From Minisyncoccota bacterium (lineage in GTDB: Bacteria; Patescibacteriota; Minisyncoccia; JAHIHE01; JAGLIN01), in assembly GCA_028690055.1 (NCBI GenBank), contig JAQVBZ010000009.1, positions 1 to 51,527 on the forward strand: a stretch of DNA of 51,527 bases, in the 5' to 3' direction. The notes below the pieces were generated by a model. The model was not told the DNA's origin. It was given only the letters and a program-made list of their open reading frames with translations, and ran no database searches. Both the position numbers and the translations under genes were made by a program. Position 1 is the stretch's first letter. Each line of letters begins with the position of its first letter. This document shows, piece by piece, positions 27,038-34,826 of the stretch.

Positions 27038-27976
27038 TTATTTTTTCCTCACCACATACATCGGCCTATCATTGACTTCTGTCTGGATGTTGGCAATATA
27101 CAGGGCAATCATCCCCAAGCACATCAATACGATTCCGATCAAGAACAAAATGATGACAGCTAGAGTGGCGGGGCCGGAAAATTGGAGGCCCCAGGGATCA
27201 TTTATAATAAATCTTTGAGTAAAGATGAAGGCCCCTAGCGGCCCTGATATGAGGATAATCACAATGCCTAGGTATCCTGCCAGCTTTAGCGGCAAGAAGC
27301 TCATAGATACAAAACTGCAGAAGGCCAGCTTGGTCAGCTTGATCGTGTTGTATTGCGGCTTGCCGTGCTTGCGCTCGTTGGCGTCAAAATGGATATATTC
27401 TCTGCGAAACCCCAGCCAGTCAATCAGCCCTCTCGTAATCCGGTTTTTTTCTGTGAAACGATTGAATTCATCTGCGACTTTCCTATCGATCAGACGAAAA
27501 TCGGTTGCCTGTGGTGTGATTTTTGTGTCAGCGATGGCTGCCATAATCTTGTAGAAGAAAAATGACCCTACCCTTTTTGTAATCCCGTCACTTTTGCTTT
27601 TATTCCTAACACCGATTACCACTTCCGCTCCTTCTTCCCACTTTTTTAGAAATTCCAAAATTTTGCGGGGCGGATGTTGCAAATCGGCATCAATCATAAT
27701 TACTGCGTCTCCTTGCGCGTTTTTTATTCCCGCCGAGATGGCGATTTCTTTTCCGAAATTGCGGGAGAACTCAAGGAATTTTACCCGTTTATCTTGGGCG
27801 GCTAGTCTTTCCATCTCCTCGGTTGAGTGGTCGGTACTGCCGTCATCAACGAATATGATTTCATAATCATAGCGGGTTTCAGTCAAAACTTTTGCAAGCT
27901 CCTTATAAATAAGAGGAATATTTTGTTCTTCGTTATGAACAGGCACGACGATTGAGATTAAAGAATTCTGATTCAT
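27038..27976 (-). CDS. GT2 polyprenyl-phosphate glycosyltransferase (DPM1/GtrB type)
   Basis: A GT-A domain plus two C-terminal helices (about 230-255 and 262-295), about 312 residues, the standard size of GtrB/DPM-like enzymes. I choose the ATG at 27,976 (MNQNSLISIVVPVHNEEQNI); a frame start 27 bases upstream adds residues that do not fit the family. Motifs: FVDDGSTDHSTEEM near residue 42, MIDADLQHPP near 90 (D-x-D), and ATDFRLIDRKV near 158. It should transfer a sugar from a nucleotide to polyprenyl phosphate, giving the membrane donor for GT-C enzymes such as those at 20,453 or 32,202. It is preceded by a reversed TGTCATTC arm and the second flippase. Confidence 0.88.
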   Translation of the reverse strand: MNQNSLISIVVPVHNEEQNIPLIYKELAKVLTETRYDYEIIFVDDGSTDHSTEEMERLAAQDKRVKFLEFSRNFGKEIAISAGIKNAQGDAVIMIDADLQHPPRKILEFLKKWEEGAEVVIGVRNKSKSDGITKRVGSFFFYKIMAAIADTKITPQATDFRLIDRKVADEFNRFTEKNRITRGLIDWLGFRREYIHFDANERKHGKPQYNTIKLTKLAFCSFVSMSFLPLKLAGYLGIVIILISGPLGAFIFTQRFIINDPWGLQFSGPATLAVIILFLIGIVLMCLGMIALYIANIQTEVNDRPMYVVRKK

Positions 27977-28008
27977 ATGTTTGATAGATAAGATAAAATA
28001 CATTTCGC

Positions 28009-28051
28009 TGCGGGATATAACGGGATTCTTCGGGGTACCTCGCAGTGACAG
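28009..28051. repeat. TGTCATTC-family single arm, reverse orientation
   Basis: Reads CGGGATTCTTCGGGGTACCT then CGCAGTGACA, the complement of the arms at 26,845 and 31,061. It lies between the GT2 start and the flippase stop. Confidence 0.5.
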
Positions 28052-28078
28052 AGCTGGGACGTGACTTTACATTATTTA

Positions 28079-29326
28079 TCACCCCGGCATCTCTCTTTTT
28101 GTTTTAGCTGTAAATAGCATAGCTATGATCGCGATTGAGGTTATCAGGGAATTCTGAATCACTGCGAGCAATGTTTCGTGATGGATGAGAGAAAGGAATA
28201 TTATTATCGCAAATCCTAGGAGAGAAATTCCTGCGGCTTTGAAATTTCTGATGGCGAGCATATATGAAAAAAGTAGGTTGATGACCGAAACCAGAAAAAG
28301 TGTAAAACTGAGTAGCGGCAGTAGGCCCACATAGGCCAGATAGCGCTCTCCCAGCATCAGGGTGATGACAAATTCAGGGAAAATCGCGAAGAAAATCAAT
28401 ACGCCGCCGCCGACAAGAGAGATGAGGATCAGCGATTTTCTCAGGATAGTGGAGTTGTTGCCGTCTTGGTCGTGTATTTTTATCGAAGGGAGCATCACTC
28501 CGACAATCGAACCGGTTACGAAAAATACGATTCTGGAGATGATAGCGACTCCTCCGTAAAGCCCCGCGATTTCGCTGGAAAAATAGTGTTTGACGACCAA
28601 GATGTCGAAAGAAAAGAGAAAAGAAGTGGTAAGAGAGACTGTTAGCACCAAAAAGGCGTATTTAACGTTCTTTTTGATTTTTGCGCTGATTTCTATGTTT
28701 TTGCGCTCCAGCTTCAGGAGGCCTTTGGTTTTTGTCCTAAGATAGAGGATGGCAAAAAATTGCGCGACGATGATGCCGAAAATCGCCCCCGCTGAAGACC
28801 AGCCCCAAGACACGAAAAAAACCGCGAACAACAATTTGCCGATCGAGGCTATGCTTTGGCTTATGGATATTTCCTTGAATTTGTGTCGCCCCTGCAGGAT
28901 TGCTTCGCTGAAAATGATAGGTATTCCGGACAATAGGATCAGGGCAAGGATGACGAAAGGGTAAGCTGAATGAAAATTGAAGAACTGCTTGAGAAGCGGA
29001 CTTGCTGCTACTATGATCAGGGAAATCAACAAAATCAGCGCCAGCGCCACCTTGTATAGCGCAGATATCGACTCCTTGGCCTCCTCTTCACTGCTATTGG
29101 AGGTGATATTTATGACCATAATGCGAAACACGCCGCCGATGATGCCGAATTGAAGAAAGAGGGACACCAAAGCCTGAACCTCGCCGAATTCTTCCACGCT
29201 CATCATTCTCCCTAAAATGGGGTGATATAGATAATTAAAGACCGCAACAATCATCGAACCGCAAAAAAGAATAAAATTGTGCCTCAGAAAGCTGTCTTGC
29301 GTTATGGATTTGATTCGGGATGTCAT
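28079..29326 (-). CDS. Wzx-type polysaccharide flippase (MOP superfamily), second copy
   Basis: A polytopic membrane protein of about 415 residues from the ATG at 29,326 (MTSRIKSITQDSFLRHNFI), the start that gives the normal short cytoplasmic N-terminus. A frame start 69 bases upstream is less likely. About 12 helices. The first pair region YHPILGRMMSVEEFGEVQAL is the family's typical N-terminal signature. It flips lipid-linked oligosaccharides outward. It shares only family-level similarity with the flippase at 222, so the two are not recent duplicates. Its neighbours are the GtrB-like GT2 downstream and the SOS pair upstream. Confidence 0.87.
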   Translation of the reverse strand: MTSRIKSITQDSFLRHNFILFCGSMIVAVFNYLYHPILGRMMSVEEFGEVQALVSLFLQFGIIGGVFRIMVINITSNSSEEEAKESISALYKVALALILLISLIIVAASPLLKQFFNFHSAYPFVILALILLSGIPIIFSEAILQGRHKFKEISISQSIASIGKLLFAVFFVSWGWSSAGAIFGIIVAQFFAILYLRTKTKGLLKLERKNIEISAKIKKNVKYAFLVLTVSLTTSFLFSFDILVVKHYFSSEIAGLYGGVAIISRIVFFVTGSIVGVMLPSIKIHDQDGNNSTILRKSLILISLVGGGVLIFFAIFPEFVITLMLGERYLAYVGLLPLLSFTLFLVSVINLLFSYMLAIRNFKAAGISLLGFAIIIFLSLIHHETLLAVIQNSLITSIAIIAMLFTAKTKREMPG

Positions 29327-29518
29327 CTTGCTCAAATTACCGAAATAAAATTTATTCGTATTTTGTACCCTTGAAATATAAGAAAAAAAGGCCATAATAC
29401 CGCTCTATAGATAACCCGGTATATCCCTCCTTTTTAACCAACCGCTTTATTATAACAACATCAATCAATAATGCAAATTATCATAATCTAAATTGCTGAA
29501 TTGTTCTATTCTGTAAGC

Positions 29519-29664
29519 TGTCATCCCGGAATTTCTCATAAGAGAGATATCCAGGATTCCGATGCTAAGCCTATAATGTGTAGCCGTACGATTGAAACAT
29601 GGCATTTGTCTTGCATAGTCACGGGATTCCGGATATTTCGTAGTAACGAAATTCCGGAATGACA
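29519..29664. repeat. TGTCATTCC-family inverted repeat, two-armed copy
   Basis: The left arm begins TGTCATCCCGGAATTTCTCA and the right arm ends CGAAATTCCGGAATGACA. Arms of about 42 bp pair through GGAATTTC...GATATCC-type matches. 146 bp. It sits in the gap between dinB and the flippase. Confidence 0.65.
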
Positions 29665-29686
29665 CAGGGAAGACGGGATTTCTGTT

Positions 29687-30991
29687 TTAAAAAGCTTCTC
29701 CTAGAAATGGAATGCCCAATCTTTTTCTTTTTGTCTCCCCTTTGAAGAGATTATTCTTCCGTTCGGTCGCCTCCTGTCTGTCTCCCGTGTGCTGAGTTTG
29801 GTTCATGGCCTGAAAGCTGGAGCCTAGAAAAAGAGTATGTTTGCCGTATCTTTTGGCGATGCCGTCCGCGCTGGCAAATATCCGTGAAATCTTCTCCGCA
29901 GTTATCACTTCTCTGAACAGGTCGGTTTGATGACAGACATTTTCCGTTATGTCCGTAAAGATTACTCCCGTGGCACGGAATAATTTGCCCGGAGCAAAAA
30001 CGAGTCCGCAATATTTATCAATCATCTTGATAATCTCAATCGGATTATCAGTAGGGCGGATCAGATTGAATTCAAAGCCTTGATAACGAAAATCTTGTGT
30101 CTTCAAAAAGAAAAAAACCTTTTTGGCCGCCAGATTGTGCCTGCGCAATTTGATACAGGCATTCTCTGTGTTTTTGGAGAGCTGACTCATTGCATATTCT
30201 CGATTATCCGAAGGCGGAGTAAAAGTCTTGGTCTTGCTGATAGACTGATAGCTGTTTTTCTTTTCCGGATCCACTGCATAAACCATTTCCCCTTGCAGCT
30301 CCTGCCAGATTTCCAGATGCGGTTTTGTCAGATTATTCTTGATCCAATCCCGGTCTTTTTTCGCGAACTCCAAAGCTGTCCTGACCCCCTGCTTATTTAG
30401 ATGAGCCGATGTCTGCGCCCCTATCCCCCAGATCTGGTCCACATTGAGCTTGTCCAGATATTTCTCGATGTCGCGCCCGGAAATTATAGTGAGCCCTGAG
30501 GGTTTTTTCCATTTGGAACCGACTTTTGCCAGAACCTTGGTAGGTGCCAATCCTAATGAAAAAGTGAAGCCCAGTTCGCTATCCAGCGTCGCCTTGATTT
30601 CCTTTGCCATTTTCTCGTAGGACATATGCAGAGGGCGCTGGAGGCCGGTAAGGTCGGCGAAACACTCGTCAATACTATATTCTTCCACTGTAGGCGTAAA
30701 ACGTTTTACGATATTAAACATACGCAGAGAATACAGGCTATACGTCTCATAATCCGACGGCAAACAGACGACCTCCGGGCATATCTTCCTGACTTGCCAG
30801 AGGGGCATAGGCCTTCTCACTCCTCGCGCCTTGGCCTCGTAGGTAAGCGAGGAGACGATGCCTCGCTCAAGCCCGGTCACTACCGGTTTCCCCTTGAGTT
30901 CCGGTCTCCGTGCCACTTCACAAGAAGCAAAAAAGCAGTCGCCGTCGACATGGAGAATCGCTTGGGGGAATGAAGATAAGCTGACTGGCAT
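29687..30991 (-). CDS. dinB: Y-family translesion DNA polymerase (Pol IV type)
   Basis: About 434 residues from the ATG at 30,991 (MPVSLSSFPQAILHVDGDCF); the frame runs 75 bases further upstream but that part is not family-like. Motifs: HVDGDCFFASCE with the first metal aspartate near residue 16, EEYSIDECFADLTG near 117 with the catalytic DE pair, and the helix-hairpin region DQIWGIGAQTSAHLNKQGVR near 190. The little-finger domain follows (SISKTKTFTPPSDN). The basic C-terminal tail has no recognisable clamp motif. These enzymes copy past damaged bases and cause SOS mutagenesis. A LexA-type gene lies directly upstream on the same strand, so SOS control through a shared transcript is likely; I see no SOS box of its own. 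Confidence 0.9.
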   Translation of the reverse strand: MPVSLSSFPQAILHVDGDCFFASCEVARRPELKGKPVVTGLERGIVSSLTYEAKARGVRRPMPLWQVRKICPEVVCLPSDYETYSLYSLRMFNIVKRFTPTVEEYSIDECFADLTGLQRPLHMSYEKMAKEIKATLDSELGFTFSLGLAPTKVLAKVGSKWKKPSGLTIISGRDIEKYLDKLNVDQIWGIGAQTSAHLNKQGVRTALEFAKKDRDWIKNNLTKPHLEIWQELQGEMVYAVDPEKKNSYQSISKTKTFTPPSDNREYAMSQLSKNTENACIKLRRHNLAAKKVFFFLKTQDFRYQGFEFNLIRPTDNPIEIIKMIDKYCGLVFAPGKLFRATGVIFTDITENVCHQTDLFREVITAEKISRIFASADGIAKRYGKHTLFLGSSFQAMNQTQHTGDRQEATERKNNLFKGETKRKRLGIPFLGEAF

Positions 30992-31060
30992 ATTGTATTT
31001 CCATAAATTAGTACTAACACGTAATCGCGAAGGATGAGAGTATAAGGAACGTATGAACAC

Positions 31061-31104
31061 TGTCATTCTGAGGTACCCCGAAGAATCCCGTTAAATCCCG
31101 CATC
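31061..31104. repeat. TGTCATTC-family single arm
   Basis: CTGTCATTCTGAGGTACCCC then GAAGAATCCCGTTAAATCCC, nearly the same as at 26,845. It directly abuts MITE-like copy 3. Confidence 0.55.
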
Positions 31105-31114
31105 AAATGGATTT

Positions 31115-31272
31115 GATTCCCCTCTAGAGAGGGGTGACACCAACATAAGCGAAGCGTTGTTGTTGTGCGGGGTGTGTAGGGAACGATATATTTTTGCATA
31201 ACGCTCTTTACACACCCCTCGCAACTTTACAGCTAAAGCCATAACGGCTCTTCCCCTCTCGAGAGGGTAATC
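31115..31272. mobile_element. Compound palindromic MITE-like element, copy 3
   Basis: Ends GATTCCCCTCTAGAGAGGGG and CCCCTCTCGAGAGGGTAATC. The type B hairpin (CCAACATAAGCGAAGCGTTG) is on the left and type A (ACAGCTAAAGCCATAACGGC) on the right. Inner GCGGGGTGTG faces CACACCCCTCGC. 158 bp, same orientation and almost same length as copy 2, with a different central sequence. Confidence 0.65.
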
Positions 31273-31300
31273 TAATACCTACAAGAAGACGAACAGAGTC

Positions 31301-31342
31301 ACGTCCCCTCGCCCATTGGGAGAGGGTCAGGGTGAGGGGGAG
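31301..31342. repeat. CCCTCTCC repeat, copy 6
   Basis: CGTCCCCTCGCCCATTGGGA then GAGGGTCAGGGTGAGGGGGA. It begins about 50 bp beyond the lexA stop and, on the minus-strand transcript, would form a hairpin in the lexA 3' region. Confidence 0.55.
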
Positions 31343-31392
31343 CAATAGTGTATTTAAACCTTAATGAAACCGGCCGGAGACACGGTTCCGGC

Positions 31393-31959
31393 TCAATATT
31401 TCCTTATAACCGCTGTGACCACGGCCGCAATTTTCAATTCCTCCTCGGGGTAGATGTTCTGATATTTCTTGTTGGCCGGTTCCAGATATATCTTGCCGGC
31501 CTTTTTTCTTAAATATTTTATAGTCCATTTATTGTCCACCTCGGCGATAACAATATCACCTTCGGCAGGAGTCGCGCTACGATCTACCAGCACCATATCC
31601 CCCGGCATAATTCCGGCATCCTTCATTGAATCGCCGCTGATCCTGAGCATATAGGTCGCTTCCTTATTCTTAATCAGGAATTCATCCATACTCATAGTAT
31701 CCGATAGTTCTTCTTCAGCCGGCGAAGGAAACCCCGCCTCCACTTGCCCCAGCACTCGGATCTCGCCATATAGATTGCGTGGAATCAGTTTACCCTTCCC
31801 GTCTTTGCTTAAAAATTTCTCATCCTCTAATTTTTTCACCAATTTAAAAACCGCATTCTTGGATTTGAAACCCAACAGAGTCATCATTTCCGCATAACTG
31901 GGCATCCGCCGTTGTTTCTGATAAAACTTGATAATCCGTCTCTTGTGTTTTTCCGTCAT
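31393..31959 (-). CDS. lexA: LexA-type SOS repressor with S24 self-cleavage domain
   Basis: A 188-residue protein. Residues 1-60 form a winged-helix DNA-binding domain (PSYAEMMTLLGFKSKNAVFK as the recognition region). The rest is the S24 peptidase-like domain. The self-cleavage bond is A75-G76 (GQVEAGFPSP), the serine is S111 (RISGDSMKDAG) and the lysine is K148 (WTIKYL), all at LexA spacing. It is slightly shorter than E. coli LexA (202). On RecA activation it should cut itself and release its operators. An SOS box lies inside its own promoter, so it is autoregulated. With dinB downstream it forms a small damage-response unit inside the polysaccharide region. Confidence 0.88.
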   Translation of the reverse strand: MTEKHKRRIIKFYQKQRRMPSYAEMMTLLGFKSKNAVFKLVKKLEDEKFLSKDGKGKLIPRNLYGEIRVLGQVEAGFPSPAEEELSDTMSMDEFLIKNKEATYMLRISGDSMKDAGIMPGDMVLVDRSATPAEGDIVIAEVDNKWTIKYLRKKAGKIYLEPANKKYQNIYPEEELKIAAVVTAVIRKY

Positions 31960-31985
31960 ATGTTTTTGGGTTACATCTTCTCTAC

Positions 31986-32014
31986 ATTATAGTAAACAAT
32001 CGTTCACCTGTAAA
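31986..32014 (-). promoter_or_regulatory. lexA promoter: TTTACA -17- TATAAT
   Basis: On the minus strand, -35 TTTACA (32,014-32,009), an exactly 17-base spacer and a perfect -10 TATAAT (31,991-31,986). The start point would be near 31,979, about 20 bases before the lexA ATG. Confidence 0.75.
31992..32007 (-). promoter_or_regulatory. SOS box (LexA operator) in the lexA promoter spacer
   Basis: GTGAACGATTGTTTAC is a 16-base imperfect palindrome of the form GTrAAC-N4-GTTyAC. It matches the Gram-positive/Bacillus type GAAC-N4-GTTC operator with one change. It fills the spacer between -35 and -10, so bound LexA would block RNA polymerase. Confidence 0.72.
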
Positions 32015-32071
32015 TGACCGAGGGAATCGAGCCATAAAATCACACAGAACTTCATCACTTTTATGATCGGT

Positions 32072-32114
32072 CTTTCCGGAATTCTGTTATTGCGTACCTC
32101 ATTTAGGAATGACA
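32072..32114. repeat. TGTCATTCC-family single arm, reverse orientation
   Basis: CCGGAATTCTGTTATTGCGT then ACCTCATTTAGGAATGACA. Located upstream of lexA and beyond the stop of the GH5 fusion gene. Confidence 0.45.
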
Positions 32115-32201
32115 AAATATATTTAGTTATAAGAACGGAAGAATTCATTTCTTTGAAAATATCAGAGAATCGTCAGACTTGCACAAGGCTGATATTTTAC
32201 A

Positions 32202-34820
32202 CTACCCATCAATGCCAATGATTGTCTCAAGATTCAAAAGGTCATACTTCCCATCTTTATCTCCGGCTATAGAAAATCCGAAAGAATCGTCGTTCTTAAT
32301 AGACCAATTCCAAACGAGATATCCCCTATAGCCGTTTTTTGAAATGAACCCTGATATATCCTCTATCACATCCGATGGCTCCCGGCCGAAGGGATATAGA
32401 TATTTTGGAATTCCGAATTCACCGACGATAATGGGCTTATCCATCTTGTCAGCATAATCCGCTTGCAGGCTCAGATACTGATTGACTTGTTCGAGATCGC
32501 TATAAAGAATCTCATTTTTCTCATTATAGAGATAGAGATGAACGGAACAGATGTCGATACTTGGGATACCGCAGATGTTCGCTGTTTGTTTCTCCGTAAG
32601 CGATATCGCCTGCTCAGTCCCGGACAATATGAGATGATTTGGGTCAATTTGCCTGATATAGTCCGCCATTTCTGTTGTCCAGTCGACCAGGATATCTTCC
32701 TTGCCTTCGGTTATCCGGGGCTCATTGATGATTTCCCAGCCGAGTATCGATGCCTCTTCGGCATATATATTATGAGTGATACTATTCTCTCGCGAGATTA
32801 CATGGTTGATATAGTTTTTGAATATTTTTTTCGTTTCCTCGTCCGAATAAAATAAATTATCACCGTTTTTAGTTTTTCCTGTCCACACTAAATACTGTTT
32901 TTTGCCTCCAAGGTCCTGCCAATGATTCACGAGCGAAGGTATGAGCTTGATATCATGTTTGCTTGCGGTGAATATTATCAAGTCTGCTTTTTTAAATCTT
33001 TCTTCATTCATAATCCCCGCCTCCGGCTGGAAACCTTCGTCGTATCCGTCTCCGAACATCCAGAAGCGAACGGTATTGACCCCGGCCTCGTGAAGATTTT
33101 GGAAAGTATCATCGATTTCCTCGTCCGTCTTGTATGCCAAGTCATAAGAATTGACTCCCCTGATCACGATCGGTTTTTTGCCTGTCATCATAGTGTTGCC
33201 ATCTCTCGAAACGAATAATTCATTCTTATCTCGAAGCTTATAGATACGCGCGTGTTTACCTTCGTATGATAACTTGTAAAAGCTCAGGAATCTATTATTT
33301 TGCTTGTTTACCAAAGTCGTATACACAGGCTCGCCCACATCACCGTTAGCCATCACTATCCATCTGGCATATTCTTCCGGCTGTGCTATTGCCTCCGACC
33401 ACTCCCTGCTCACTCCTTCGTGAATGAATTGTTCCAAGTGAAAGCCACTCTTGAACAGGACCGGATTGAAAAATGATGTGGAAACTATGACCTTTTCATC
33501 CGATGAGACCTTATTCTCTAATTCCAGAGCTATGTCGTAATGAGCAAACGAGCTTGATCCGACCGTGCCGTCGACTAAAGTGATTATTCCGCTGCGCTGC
33601 ATAGTCATCGTCTGAAATATGGTTATAAGGATTACCGCGATGTAGATTAAGGTCTTCTTGAGATTTGAGATGATGCCGATAAAAAATGCGGCAAAGGGAA
33701 GGGCGAAAATCCCGTATCGCGTATTAAACCACTGGTTGGAAAACTCACCTGAGGGATTCCATCCCAGTTCAGGAAGATTGATGATTGAGAACCCCAGATA
33801 CAAGGCCAATATATTGAATATTATCGGAGAAACGAGCAAAACCAAAACCAAAGCTTTATTGCTGAGGTCGATTCTCAGCTTCTTTTGAAAAAAGAAACTC
33901 ACCAGTCCCGCAAAAGCTAGGACTATGACATATTTTCCTACGACCGCAAGCATATCATACCAATAAGCCAAGGAAGCTATATTCAGATTATTTTTTGTTA
34001 TAAGTCCGGCATTGCTTTCGATGGTCGTTTGCTGCGACTTTGCCGAGTAGGGTCCGATGGCAAAATACAACGGGTCTCCGAAGATGAGCAGATTCCAAAT
34101 GAACCATAATCCCACACCAAAAATGATCGGAAATACAAAGACAGTAAGTTTTCCTACGGTATCTTTCAGCCCCCCCTTGCGATACAGGATTTCATAGTAT
34201 GCAATAAGCAAAAATTCTACTCCGACAACAAACCAGCCGTCATACCTGGCAAGCACCTGCAAAAACCCCAACGCCCCCAGTATGAATAGATACTTGGGGT
34301 CGCCCTTAATAATAAATTTGATAAAGTACAAAACCGACAAAACAAAGAACATGAGATAAAGTGGCTCCGTGAGAGGGGTCGTCTGCAGATATAGCATATT
34401 AAGATTCACTGCAAATATAACTCCCCCCAAGAGCGATGCCGTCTTATCCTTGGTGACGATTTCGATACTTTTGTAGATGCCCCAAACAGAAATCACATAA
34501 GCAATCATCGAAAAGATGCTTCCCGCAAACCCACTGTGCCACGCCCAATCATTCCAAACCAAAGAGAGAGACAACACATGATTCAAAGGAAGCCAAACAC
34601 TCCCCAACTGCGAAATGCCCGGCTCAATATTATCGATGACCAGGCGCGAAATATTCAGATGCGACATCGCATCACCGTATGCCAATGAATAACCCTTGTC
34701 AGACGACCACGCATAAGACAATGCAGAAAGAACGGCCGTAAAAAGCATCAGCAATTTTAGCGACTTTGCGCTCAGGTATATTTTAATTTTTTCAAATATG
34801 GAAGCTTCGAGCATGTACAT
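32202..34820 (-). CDS. Fusion of a GT-C membrane glycosyltransferase and a GH5 mannanase-like hydrolase
   Basis: An 872-residue protein. Residues 20-430 are a GT-C core with about 10 to 11 helices. The first outer loop has YGDAMSHLNISRLVIDN with an acidic residue where PMT/GT39-type enzymes keep their base. A short outer link (430-525) follows. From about 530 to the end is a TIM-barrel domain of GH5 type (PIVIRGVNSYDLAYKTDEEI, TVRFWMFGDG). The acid/base glutamate lies in GWEIINEPR (about residue 693) and the nucleophile in IIVGEFGIP (about 798), both present. The hydrolase should face outside. The pair may add and trim residues on the same glycan, or the barrel may act as a transglycosylase. 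It is 6 bp from the double GT2 gene. No break or repeat suggests the fusion is an artefact. Confidence 0.82.
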   Translation of the reverse strand: MYMLEASIFEKIKIYLSAKSLKLLMLFTAVLSALSYAWSSDKGYSLAYGDAMSHLNISRLVIDNIEPGISQLGSVWLPLNHVLSLSLVWNDWAWHSGFAGSIFSMIAYVISVWGIYKSIEIVTKDKTASLLGGVIFAVNLNMLYLQTTPLTEPLYLMFFVLSVLYFIKFIIKGDPKYLFILGALGFLQVLARYDGWFVVGVEFLLIAYYEILYRKGGLKDTVGKLTVFVFPIIFGVGLWFIWNLLIFGDPLYFAIGPYSAKSQQTTIESNAGLITKNNLNIASLAYWYDMLAVVGKYVIVLAFAGLVSFFFQKKLRIDLSNKALVLVLLVSPIIFNILALYLGFSIINLPELGWNPSGEFSNQWFNTRYGIFALPFAAFFIGIISNLKKTLIYIAVILITIFQTMTMQRSGIITLVDGTVGSSSFAHYDIALELENKVSSDEKVIVSTSFFNPVLFKSGFHLEQFIHEGVSREWSEAIAQPEEYARWIVMANGDVGEPVYTTLVNKQNNRFLSFYKLSYEGKHARIYKLRDKNELFVSRDGNTMMTGKKPIVIRGVNSYDLAYKTDEEIDDTFQNLHEAGVNTVRFWMFGDGYDEGFQPEAGIMNEERFKKADLIIFTASKHDIKLIPSLVNHWQDLGGKKQYLVWTGKTKNGDNLFYSDEETKKIFKNYINHVISRENSITHNIYAEEASILGWEIINEPRITEGKEDILVDWTTEMADYIRQIDPNHLILSGTEQAISLTEKQTANICGIPSIDICSVHLYLYNEKNEILYSDLEQVNQYLSLQADYADKMDKPIIVGEFGIPKYLYPFGREPSDVIEDISGFISKNGYRGYLVWNWSIKNDDSFGFSIAGDKDGKYDLLNLETIIGIDG

Positions 34821-34826
34821 TTGAGA

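Larger units (their letters stand above)
30992..31392. other. Gap between lexA and dinB, filled by three repeat types
   Basis: From right to left: a CCCTCTCC repeat (31,301-31,342), a MITE-like element (31,115-31,272) and a TGTCATTC arm (31,061-31,104), placed almost end to end. About 70 bp of plain sequence remain before dinB. No gene is supported. Confidence 0.6.

Noticed and set aside
29465-29665. 66-codon minus-strand frame between flippase and dinB
   Set aside because: It coincides with the two-armed TGTCATTCC element at 29,519-29,664.
31036-31060. SOS box before dinB
   Set aside because: GAACGTATGAAC is a direct, not inverted, repeat of the half-site and lacks the GTTC half.
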